From contig JAGBHC010000028.1 in assembly GCA_017935625.1 (NCBI GenBank), positions 1-64,000 on the forward strand: DNA of 64,000 nucleotides. The letters run 5' to 3'. A model generated the notes under the pieces. It searched no databases. It was not told where the DNA came from and saw only the letters and a list, made by a program, of their open reading frames with translations. Positions 17,355 through 24,290 of this stretch are shown one piece after another (within the stretch, counting starts at the first letter, position 1; each line of letters opens with the position of its first letter). Both the position numbers and the translations under genes were made by a program. Origin of the DNA: Rikenellaceae bacterium. GTDB taxonomy: Bacteria; Bacteroidota; Bacteroidia; Bacteroidales; Rikenellaceae.

Positions 17355-18908
17355 ATGACGAACATACTGTGGGTAGACGACGAAGTGGAGCTGCTCAAAC
17401 CGCACATCCTCTTTCTGAAGAACAAGGGCTACGAGGTGGAGAGCTGCAACAACGGCTACGACGCCATCGAGATGGCCGCCGCCACGGCCTACGACCTCAT
17501 CATCCTCGACGAAATGATGCCCGGCATGACCGGGCTCGAAACGCTGCCGAAAATCAAGGAGATACGGCCCACCACACCGGTCATCATGGTGACCAAGAGC
17601 GAAGAGGAGAACATCATGGACAAGGCCGTGGGCAGCAAAATCGCCGACTACCTGATTAAACCCGTGAACCCCAACCAGGTGCTGCTGTCCATCAAGAAGA
17701 ACGTCCACAGCCGCCAGCTGGTGACCGAACAGACCACGGCCGACTACCGGGCCGAATTCGGACGCATCTCCTCGTCGCTGAGCCAGGCGCGCACGTTCGC
17801 CGACTGGTGCGCAATCTACCGCAAGCTGGTGGGCTGGGAGATAGAGCTGGGCGATTCCACGGACCAGAGCATCAAGGAGATACTGTTCTATCAGCAGAAC
17901 GAGGCCAACAACGAGTTCGGCAAGTTCGTGCGCCGCAACTACCGCGACTGGATAAACAGCCGCGACGAGCACACCCCCGTGATGAGCCACACGCTCATGC
18001 GCCGGAACATCTTTCCGGTGGCCGACGCCTCGCGCAAGACCACGCTGCTGCTCATCGACAACTTCCGCTACGACCAGTGGCGTGCCGTCGGCAGCCTGCT
18101 CCACGAGTGGTACGACATCACCACCGACGATTTCTACTGCGCCATCCTGCCCACCGCAACGCAATATGCCCGCAACGCCATCTTCGCGGGGCTCATGCCG
18201 CTGGCCATCGACAAGCTGATGCCGGGCAAATGGCTCAACGACAACGAAGAGGGGGGCAAGAACCTCTACGAGGAGGAGTTCCTGCGCCGCCAGATGAAGA
18301 GCGCCGGACGCGACTACAAGACCACCTTCGACAAACTGGTCCGCCCCGAGGCCGGCCGCAAGCTGGTGGACAACATCCAGCGGATATACGAGGCCGACTT
18401 CTCGGTCATCATCTACAACTTCCTGGACATCCTCTCCCACGCCCGCACCGAGACCGAAATCATCCGCGAGCTGACCGAGGACGAAGCGGCATTCCGTTCG
18501 CTGACCCGTTCGTGGTTCGAGCACTCCGACCTATTCACCCTGCTCAAGCTCCTCGCGCAGCGGGGGCACACGGTCATCATCACCTCCGACCACGGCACCA
18601 TCCGGGTGGACAACCCCGTCAAGGTGCAGGGCGACCGGGAGACCTCGCCCAACCTGCGCTACAAGACGGGACGCAACCTCAACTACAACCCCCGCGAGGT
18701 CTACGAAATCACCCGCCCCGAAGAGGTGCAGCTGCCCGCCGGCAACCTCACCTCGAGCTACATATTCGCCTTCAACCACGACTTTCTGGTCTACCCCAAC
18801 GAGACCAACCGCTTCGTGCGCTACTACAAGAACACCTTCCAGCACGGCGGCATCTCCATGGAGGAGATGATTGTCCCCTACATCGTACTCAAACCCAAAC
18901 AGCAATAA
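17355..18908 (+). CDS. porX: PorX-type response regulator with PglZ phosphatase-like domain
   Basis: A 517-aa protein joining a CheY-like receiver (residues 1-120: acidic pair D8-D9, phospho-acceptor Asp52 in ILDEMMPG, Thr80, Lys102 in LIKPVNP) to a PglZ/alkaline-phosphatase-superfamily domain (about 215-515, with LLLIDNFRYDQW, LPTATQYARNAIFAG and the metal motif TSDHG). In Porphyromonas and Flavobacterium, PorX partners PorY and the sigma factor SigP to control type IX secretion genes, and its PglZ domain cleaves oligonucleotides. Receiver and metal-site residues look intact. The stop is 5 bp from the tsaE start, so the two are coupled. Confidence 0.95.
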   Translation: MTNILWVDDEVELLKPHILFLKNKGYEVESCNNGYDAIEMAAATAYDLIILDEMMPGMTGLETLPKIKEIRPTTPVIMVTKSEEENIMDKAVGSKIADYLIKPVNPNQVLLSIKKNVHSRQLVTEQTTADYRAEFGRISSSLSQARTFADWCAIYRKLVGWEIELGDSTDQSIKEILFYQQNEANNEFGKFVRRNYRDWINSRDEHTPVMSHTLMRRNIFPVADASRKTTLLLIDNFRYDQWRAVGSLLHEWYDITTDDFYCAILPTATQYARNAIFAGLMPLAIDKLMPGKWLNDNEEGGKNLYEEEFLRRQMKSAGRDYKTTFDKLVRPEAGRKLVDNIQRIYEADFSVIIYNFLDILSHARTETEIIRELTEDEAAFRSLTRSWFEHSDLFTLLKLLAQRGHTVIITSDHGTIRVDNPVKVQGDRETSPNLRYKTGRNLNYNPREVYEITRPEEVQLPAGNLTSSYIFAFNHDFLVYPNETNRFVRYYKNTFQHGGISMEEMIVPYIVLKPKQQ

Positions 18909-18913
18909 CCCGC

Positions 18914-19330
18914 ATGGAAACTTTCGAATACCGGCTGAGCGGCCTGGCCGAAGCGGCCGACCGGCTGATACCCCTGTTCCGGCAGCACCGGACCGTGGCC
19001 CTCTACGGAGCGATGGGAGCCGGCAAGACCACGCTAATCAGCGCCATCGCCGCCCGCATGGGCTCCGACGACACCGTCACCAGCCCCACGTTCGCACTGG
19101 TGAACCAATACCGCACCGCCGACCGGCAGACCATCTACCACTTCGACTTCTACCGCATCGACCGCCTCGAGGAGGCCTACGACCTGGGCTACGAGGAGTA
19201 CTTCTTCAGCGGCGACCTCTGCCTGATAGAGTGGCCCGAAAAGATAGAACCCCTGCTGCCCGAGGATACACTCCGGCTGCGCATCGAAATCCTCGACGAG
19301 CAGACCCGGCGCATCGGAATCGAACGGTAG
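18914..19330 (+). CDS. tsaE: tRNA threonylcarbamoyladenosine biosynthesis ATPase TsaE
   Basis: A 138-aa P-loop protein needed for the universal t6A37 tRNA modification; it resets the TsaBD complex by ATP hydrolysis. Walker A is GAMGAGKTT at residues 32-40, followed by TSPTFALVNQY (switch region), the HFDFYRID strand and LIEWPEKI, all diagnostic of TsaE. The ATG at 18914 sits 5 bp after the porX stop, indicating a shared message. Length is normal. Confidence 0.95.
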   Translation: METFEYRLSGLAEAADRLIPLFRQHRTVALYGAMGAGKTTLISAIAARMGSDDTVTSPTFALVNQYRTADRQTIYHFDFYRIDRLEEAYDLGYEEYFFSGDLCLIEWPEKIEPLLPEDTLRLRIEILDEQTRRIGIER

Positions 19331-19410
19331 CGTCCGATTCCCCGCCGACGGCTTCCCCGGCGGAGCGCCGCCCCGCTCCGGCACGAAGGGGAGCCTTTTG
19401 CCCGCGAAAT

Positions 19411-19447
19411 AGTGCGAAAAAAATTTGCTTTTTCGTTTTTTCGCACT
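19411..19447. repeat. 12-bp perfect inverted repeat across the tRNA-Val promoter
   Basis: AGTGCGAAAAAA (19411-19422) and TTTTTTCGCACT (19436-19447) are perfect complements separated by 13 bp. The spacer holds the TTTG -33 element, and the right arm touches the first base of the -7 box. It could act as a tsaE terminator hairpin or as an operator. Confidence 0.75.
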
Positions 19448-19454
19448 ATCTTTG
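19424..19454 (+). promoter_or_regulatory. Promoter of tRNA-Val
   Basis: TTTG (19424-19427), 19 bp, then TATCTTTG (19447-19454): a full match to the Bacteroidetes consensus, about 66 bp upstream of the tRNA. Confidence 0.82.
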
Positions 19455-19520
19455 CACCCGCAATCCGGTTCTTGCGACCTCTCCCGCAGGAGAGCCCGAA
19501 AGTCCGGAGTGCGACTCCGA

Positions 19521-19595
19521 GGGAGTATAGCTCAGCTGGTTCAGAGCATCTGCCTTACAAGCAGAGGGTCCGGGGTTCGAATCCCTGTGCTCCCA
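19521..19595 (+). tRNA. tRNA-Val (anticodon TAC)
   Basis: A complete cloverleaf: acceptor GGGAGTA pairing TGCTCCC (one G-T), D arm with GCTCAGCTGGTTCAGAGC, anticodon stem TCTGC/GCAGA around loop CTTACAA (anticodon TAC at 19556-19558), T arm GGGGTTCGAATCCC. The discriminator is A, and CCA is not encoded. A promoter lies upstream and a terminator starts 6 bp after it, so it is a single-gene unit. Confidence 0.97.
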
Positions 19596-19600
19596 CGACG

Positions 19601-19648
19601 AAAGAGAGCGAACGAAGCATCATCGGCTTCTGTTCGCTCTCTTTTTTT
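19601..19648 (+). terminator. Terminator of tRNA-Val
   Basis: AAAGAGAGCGAACGAAGC pairs with GCTTCTGTTCGCTCTCTTT around a 7-nt loop, with one bulge, followed by T7. Confidence 0.93.
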
Positions 19649-20118
19649 ATTCGCACCCCCGGTTCGCATACCTCTTACGAGAAGGCCGGGGAAGCGGATT
19701 CGAGGACCGGGAAAGGCCGGCCGGGGGAAGCGGTGCGCAGCGGGGACGGAGGATTCCGGGAAAACACGGGAGAGGCAAGGAGGATATACGAGGAAAAGGT
19801 ACCGAGGCTGAAAAAGGTCGGACAAAGGGTCGAATGAGGAGGACAGAGGAACAAAAGCAGAGAGGGAGCAGCAGAAGAACAAGGGTAGAAAAAGAGGGCA
19901 AGAGGGAAACGGGAGCGGAGAGAATAAGGTTCGGTTCGGGGTGCACCCGAAGGAAGGAGGTGCCACCCGGACGCAAAATGCGCATCCGGATGGGGAGCAT
20001 ACATCCGAGAGGGCAGCAAAAAACATATCCAAACAGGAGCCACCAAAGAGAACACATCCAGAAAGGACAATCCGGACACGGAGCGGGCAACAGAGCGCAT
20101 GCCGCGTCCGGAGCCGAA
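19649..20118. other. Gene-free polypurine spacer before the terminase gene
   Basis: About 470 bp between the tRNA-Val terminator and the 3' end of the minus-strand terminase gene. From about 19680 to 19990 the plus strand is dominated by A and G (GAGGAGGACAGAGGAAC-type runs). No tRNA-Val 3'-end duplicate, promoter or credible reading frame was found. Confidence 0.65.
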
Positions 20119-21597
20119 TCAGCCGCCGGCAGGCCGGAATCCGAGGGCCCGGATGCGGGAGCGGGCCTCCTCGACGCTCTCGCGCTCCACGATGCCCGTG
20201 AGTACGTCGGGGGCATCGTGCCAGCGGTTGGAACGGAACCGGCGCCGGTAGCCGCACAGGTGCGTATAGAGGTCGGGCCACCGGTCGCGCCAGTCGGCCG
20301 GCATGCGGATGTTGCGCAGCACGGTGGCCGAGTTGGAGAGGATGCGGGCCTCCTTGTTGGCGTGCTGGTGGAACCACTCCACCGAAGCCAGCGGCGTGAG
20401 GCGCCCCACGGCCCGGGCGAATCCGCGCCCGCCGTTGTTGCTCTCCACCAGCACCTGACGGGTGAGGTTGCGGTTAATCATGTCGGCCACCAGCCCCTCG
20501 GTGACCTCCATCCCCTCGCGGGAGTAGACCGCATCGGTGATGTAGATGAGGCCCCCTGCATCGACCGCATAGCAGAGCGAACAGAGGTAGTCGTCGCCCG
20601 TGTCGGCGGTGTCGGTGTAGTTGGCCAGCCGCACCAACTCGTCGGGCAGCCGGTCGTAAGTCCGGAATCCCTCGCCGTAGAGCAGTCCCTCGCGAGAGAA
20701 GGGACGCCCCTGGTACATGCACTCGAAACGCATCGGGTCGAGCCGGCGCTTCTCCTCCAGCAGCCGGAGGCTGTGGCGTTCGGGCCAGAGGGGCGCCCCC
20801 GACGGGCGGGGGTCTATCTCCGTGGAGGGCGACTCCTTGACGGCCTCGAAGTTGAGCACCAGCCAGGTATCGGGCGGCGTGTCGGTGAGTTGCGATTCGC
20901 GGACCAGGGGCACCATCCGCTCGCGCCGGGCCAGCAGCCCGATGAGGTCCTCCTCGTGCCAGCGGGTGAAGACCAGCAGCTCGCCGGAATCGTTGTGCAG
21001 GCGGGTGCGCACCACCGAGGTGTACCACTCCCAGCAGTTCTCGCGCACCACGGGCGAATTGGCCTCCAGGGCATCCTTGTAGAGGTCGTCGAGAATGAAG
21101 GTATCCACCCGGTTGCCCGTGAGGGGCCCCTCGCGCCCCACGGAGAAGAGCTCGCCGTGGTGTCCCACGATTTCCACCTGGTCGGAGGTGCGGATGTAGC
21201 TTCCCGGACGTCCGGCCCCCTTGATGGTGGTATCGGGAAAAAGGCTCCCGTACTCGGGCTGCTCGATGAGCCGCTGCACCCGGCGGTTGAACCGGGAGGC
21301 GAGCGTGGCGCTGTACGAAGCCAGGGCGATGCGCCGGTCGGGGTCGAGGCCGAGGATATAGGCCGGCAGCAGCGTGGAGGCGCCGTGGGATTTGCCGTGC
21401 TGCGGAGGCATGGTCACGATAAGCCGCCGGACGGTGCCCCGCGCGAACGCCTCCAACACCTTATAATAGGTAAGCTGAAAGGGGGGCAGCTCCAGAAAGG
21501 GACACACCTCGCGGGCGAAGCGGGTCAGGGCAGGCGTCGGCGGAGCGGCCGTTTCGGTCCGCCCCGCCGCATGGTTCCGGTTTTCATCCATAGGCAT
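20119..21597 (-). CDS. Phage-type terminase large subunit
   Basis: A 492-aa genome-packaging motor protein with both expected domains. The N-terminal ATPase has Walker A-like MPPQHGKSHGAS (about residue 63), the ASYSATLASRFNRR coupling region, Walker B DTFILDDLYKDA, and FTRWHEEDLIG, a strong terminase signature. The C-terminal RNase H-like nuclease has acidic residues in YAVDAGGLIYITDA, LVESNNGG and HDAPDVL. Nothing looks truncated. Yet no portal, capsid, protease or tail gene is present; the neighbours are a 96-aa protein ending directly before this start (TAG then ATG, no gap) and chromosomal genes. A second ATG two codons in is possible. It is probably a prophage remnant or a domesticated gene beside tRNA-Val. 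Confidence 0.9.
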   Translation of the reverse strand: MPMDENRNHAAGRTETAAPPTPALTRFAREVCPFLELPPFQLTYYKVLEAFARGTVRRLIVTMPPQHGKSHGASTLLPAYILGLDPDRRIALASYSATLASRFNRRVQRLIEQPEYGSLFPDTTIKGAGRPGSYIRTSDQVEIVGHHGELFSVGREGPLTGNRVDTFILDDLYKDALEANSPVVRENCWEWYTSVVRTRLHNDSGELLVFTRWHEEDLIGLLARRERMVPLVRESQLTDTPPDTWLVLNFEAVKESPSTEIDPRPSGAPLWPERHSLRLLEEKRRLDPMRFECMYQGRPFSREGLLYGEGFRTYDRLPDELVRLANYTDTADTGDDYLCSLCYAVDAGGLIYITDAVYSREGMEVTEGLVADMINRNLTRQVLVESNNGGRGFARAVGRLTPLASVEWFHQHANKEARILSNSATVLRNIRMPADWRDRWPDLYTHLCGYRRRFRSNRWHDAPDVLTGIVERESVEEARSRIRALGFRPAGG

Positions 21598-21888
21598 CTA
21601 TAAGACGAGCAGTTTACGCAGTTCGTTGAAACTGAAATCATTGAGCAGTTCTTCGCCCTGATTCCAGAGCGAGAACTCCCACCACACGGGCACCACGTCC
21701 GCAATGGGCCGGCCGGTTCCCTCGGGCGAGCGGAGCGGCGTGCGGTAGATGATGAGCGTGGCGAGCAGGGAGGCCCGGCAGCCGTCGATGTCGAGTTCGA
21801 TGCGGCCGTTGAAATAGTCGTTGCGGCCGATGGCGGCGAGCAGTCGCCCGGCGACGGCACGGTAGACGGAGTCGGAAATTTCGGTCAT
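21598..21888 (-). CDS. Hypothetical protein coupled to the terminase
   Basis: A 96-aa soluble protein (start MTEISDSVYRAVAGRLLAA; an in-frame upstream extension to 22011 lacks plausible composition). It is acidic, with a beta-rich centre (GRIELDIDGCRASLLATLIIYR) and a Trp-rich VPVWWEFSLWNQGEELLNDF motif. I do not recognise the family. Its stop is directly adjacent to the terminase ATG, so the two are translationally coupled. A small-terminase role is conceivable from position, but the sequence shows no HTH. It is divergent from the S24 repressor gene, with 251 bp between. Confidence 0.7.
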   Translation of the reverse strand: MTEISDSVYRAVAGRLLAAIGRNDYFNGRIELDIDGCRASLLATLIIYRTPLRSPEGTGRPIADVVPVWWEFSLWNQGEELLNDFSFNELRKLLVL

Positions 21889-22031
21889 GGTCGTGTTACT
21901 TAAAAAAATGAACATATCTTCCGTTTTCAACTCGGGGCAGCGGACGCGAACAGCCCGACAAAGCAGCGGCGGAGAAGGGCGTTTTTTGAAAAAACAGGGC
22001 TTCCAGGCCATTTTAACGTCGATTTTGCCCG

Positions 22032-22058
22032 TTATTTGAAATAAATTGTTTAACTTTG
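22032..22058 (+). promoter_or_regulatory. Repressor promoter region with palindromic operator candidate
   Basis: A 13-bp palindrome TTATTT-G-AAATAA (22032-22044) lies just upstream of a -7 box TAACTTTG (22051-22058). A second arm pair TTCAA-ATA-TTGAA lies downstream at 22074-22086. The -33 element is unclear (TTTTG at 22023-22027, spacing 23). The location between the divergent repressor and terminase-side genes suits autoregulation. Confidence 0.5.
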
Positions 22059-22139
22059 CAGCACAAAGATAAGTTCAAATATTGAATTTTATACCGATTC
22101 AAGGCAAAAAATTTTACTTCACCAAAACCGCATCCGACT

Positions 22140-22814
22140 ATGGGAGACCGTTTGAGATTGATTCGCAAAGAGTTGGGATTTACGCAGGAGATGCTCGCCT
22201 CGAAAATGGGCATCGGAAAGAGTGCGCTTTCGATGATTGAGACCGGACGGGCGGCCTTGTCGGAGCGGAACAAGAACATCTTGATTCAAGAATTGAACGT
22301 CAATCCCGACTGGCTGGAGACCGGCAAGGGCGAAATATTCAACGCTCCGCCCGAGATGACCAACACCTTCCTGCACCGCACCGACCACACCGTGCCGCTG
22401 CAGAGCGTCCCCCTTTACAGCATCGAGGGGACGGCCGGGCTGGTGCCCCTGTTCCTCGACCGCGACAACCAGCGGCCCGTGGACTACATCCACATTCCCA
22501 ACCTGCCCAAATGCGACGGCGCCATATACATCGTGGGCGACAGCATGTATCCGCTGCTCAAGAGCGGCGACATCGTGCTCTACAAACAGGTGAACGACAT
22601 CGAGAACATCTTCTGGGGCGACATGTACCTGCTCTCGATAGATATCGACGGCGAGGAGTACATCACCGTCAAATACATCCAGAAGTCCGACAAGCCGGGG
22701 TGCGTCAAGCTGGTGAGCCAGAATCCCCACCACGCCGACAAGGACGTGGAGGTGAGCCGCATCCGCGCACTGGCATTCGTCAAGGCCAGCATCCGTATGA
22801 ACTCCATCAAATAG
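22140..22814 (+). CDS. HTH and S24-peptidase repressor (CI/LexA-like)
   Basis: A 224-aa two-domain regulator. Residues 1-65 are an XRE helix-turn-helix (LIRKELGFTQEMLASKMGIGKSALSMIE) ending in the NPDWLETGKGE motif. Residues 85-224 form an S24 peptidase fold, with candidate nucleophile Ser135 in GDSMYPLLKSGD and general base Lys178 in EYITVKYI. A candidate Ala99-Gly100 cleavage bond in SIEGTAGLVPLF lies 36 residues before the Ser, matching LexA/CI geometry, so RecA-stimulated self-cleavage is plausible. It is divergent from the 96-aa gene and terminase, and ends 7 bp before ksgA, so the two could share transcripts. Confidence 0.9.
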   Translation: MGDRLRLIRKELGFTQEMLASKMGIGKSALSMIETGRAALSERNKNILIQELNVNPDWLETGKGEIFNAPPEMTNTFLHRTDHTVPLQSVPLYSIEGTAGLVPLFLDRDNQRPVDYIHIPNLPKCDGAIYIVGDSMYPLLKSGDIVLYKQVNDIENIFWGDMYLLSIDIDGEEYITVKYIQKSDKPGCVKLVSQNPHHADKDVEVSRIRALAFVKASIRMNSIK

Positions 22815-22821
22815 CGCCGCC

Positions 22822-23598
22822 ATGGGAGAGGTAAGAGCCAAGAAATCGCTGGGTCAGCACTTTCTGACCGACCTGAATATCGCACGCAAAATCGCCGGAG
22901 CGCTCGGCCCGGGCGCCCCCGCCCGGGCACTCGAAGTGGGCTGCGGCATGGGGGTGCTCACCCGTTTCCTGCTCGAACGCGACGACATCGAGACCTGGGG
23001 CGTGGAGGTGGACGGCGAGAGCATCGCCTATCTGCACGAGCATCTGCCGCAATTCGCCCCGCGGCTCATCGAGGGCGACTTCCTGCGCATGAACCTGGCC
23101 GAGCGCTTCCCCGACGGGGTGCGGGTCATCGGCAACTTCCCCTACAACATTTCGTCGCAAATCTTCTTCAAGGTGCTCGAATACCGCGACCTGGTCCCCG
23201 AATGCGTGGGCATGGTCCAGCGCGAGGTGGCCGTGCGACTGGCCGAACCTCCGGGCAGCCGCGACTACGGCATCCTGAGCGTGCTGCTCCAGGCCTGGTA
23301 CGACATCGAGTATCTGTTCACCGTCCATGAAAACGTGTTCAACCCGCCCCCCAAGGTCAAAAGCGCGGTCATCCGCCTGCGCCGCAACGGGGTCCGCACC
23401 CTCGACTGCGACGAACGCCTCTTCGTGAGGACCGTCAAGGCCGCGTTCGGCCAGCGGCGCAAGATGCTGCGCAACTCCCTGCGTGCCGTATTCGGCGATT
23501 TCGGCGGAGACGAACACCCCTTCTTCACCCGCCGCGCCGAGACCCTCTCCGTGGCCGAATTCGCGGAGCTCACCCGCTGGGTGGCCTCCCGGCTGTAA
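22822..23598 (+). CDS. rsmA: 16S rRNA dimethyladenosine transferase
   Basis: A 258-aa SAM-dependent methyltransferase (KsgA) that dimethylates the two adjacent adenines of the 16S rRNA 3' hairpin. Motifs: KKSLGQHFLTD at the start, SAM-binding EVGCGMGVLTRF (motif I), GDFLRM (motif III/IV region), catalytic NFPYNISS (N-x-PY), and PPPKVKSAVIRL in the C-terminal domain. Length is normal. It starts 7 bp after the repressor stop. A hairpin follows the stop. Confidence 0.97.
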   Translation: MGEVRAKKSLGQHFLTDLNIARKIAGALGPGAPARALEVGCGMGVLTRFLLERDDIETWGVEVDGESIAYLHEHLPQFAPRLIEGDFLRMNLAERFPDGVRVIGNFPYNISSQIFFKVLEYRDLVPECVGMVQREVAVRLAEPPGSRDYGILSVLLQAWYDIEYLFTVHENVFNPPPKVKSAVIRLRRNGVRTLDCDERLFVRTVKAAFGQRRKMLRNSLRAVFGDFGGDEHPFFTRRAETLSVAEFAELTRWVASRL

Positions 23599-23619
23599 AC
23601 GGGACCGGTCGCTGCGCCG

Positions 23620-23643
23620 GCCGGCGGAATCTTTTCCGCCGGC
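23620..23643. other. Hairpin after rsmA
   Basis: GCCGGCGGAA / TTCCGCCGGC, a perfect 10-bp stem with a TCTT loop, sits 21 bp after the rsmA stop. No T run follows directly, so it may be only a 3' end stabiliser or a weak terminator. Confidence 0.6.
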
Positions 23644-23655
23644 GGCGAAAAAGAT

Positions 23656-23686
23656 TTTGCATCGGCAGGAAGAATCGCTATCTTTG
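23656..23686 (+). promoter_or_regulatory. Promoter of folB
   Basis: TTTG (23656-23659), 19 bp spacer, TATCTTTG (23679-23686): full consensus match, 32 bp before the folB ATG. Confidence 0.82.
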
Positions 23687-23718
23687 CTCTCCCCGGTCAC
23701 AGACGGGGCCCACAGAAA

Positions 23719-24090
23719 ATGTATGTCATAGAGCTTGAAAACATGGAGTTCCGCGCCTTCCACGGCTGCTACGAGCTGGAGAGGAAGGTGGGAAACCGCT
23801 TTTCGGTGGATGTCGTCATCGAGAGCGAAGAGACCGGCACGGGCCGCAGCGACGACCTGGCCGGCGCCGTCAATTACCTGACGGTCTACCGGACGGTGGC
23901 CGAGCAGATGGAGATTACCTCCCACACGCTGGAGCGGGTCTGCACCCGCATCATCGACGCCCTGCTGGAGCGCTGGCCGCAGGTGGTCGGCGTGAAGGCG
24001 AAGGTCTCGAAGCTGGCGCCGCCCCTCGGCGGAAAAATCGAGAGGGTATCGGTCACGATGACCCGCCGCAGGGAGAGCTCCCATTGTTGA
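23719..24090 (+). CDS. folB: Dihydroneopterin aldolase
   Basis: A 123-aa cytosolic enzyme of folate synthesis that cleaves 7,8-dihydroneopterin to 6-hydroxymethyl-dihydropterin and glycolaldehyde. Family signatures: IELENMEFRAFHGCYELERKVGNRFSVD-like N-terminus (the FHGCYE loop carries the substrate-contacting Glu), NYLTVYRTVAEQM in the middle, THTLERV-type helix as SHTLERVCTRI, and KLAPPLGGKIERVSV at the end with the catalytic Lys region. Length is normal for the octameric aldolase. It has its own promoter. Confidence 0.93.
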   Translation: MYVIELENMEFRAFHGCYELERKVGNRFSVDVVIESEETGTGRSDDLAGAVNYLTVYRTVAEQMEITSHTLERVCTRIIDALLERWPQVVGVKAKVSKLAPPLGGKIERVSVTMTRRRESSHC

Positions 24091-24290
24091 TAAACTATTG
24101 ATAAAAACAACGCCCGCGAGACTCCTTTTACGACATTTTGCCGTAAACTTGCGGCTGCGTTCCGTTCGCTCCGCGCCTCGCGGGCGGACGCCGCACCGCA
24201 CCGGAAACGGGCGCGACACACGGAAAGAGAATTAATTAACGAAACAATAAAACCCTGTCCGACCACAAGAAACAGAAAGAAGAAGTCCCC

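Noticed and set aside
19521..20118. attL/attR duplication of the tRNA-Val 3' end flanking the terminase genes
   Set aside because: No second copy of the T-arm/acceptor sequence was noticed between 19596 and 22814.
24091..24290. Cobalamin riboswitch upstream of nrdJ
   Set aside because: No B12-box-like sequence or suitable folding was seen in the short leader.
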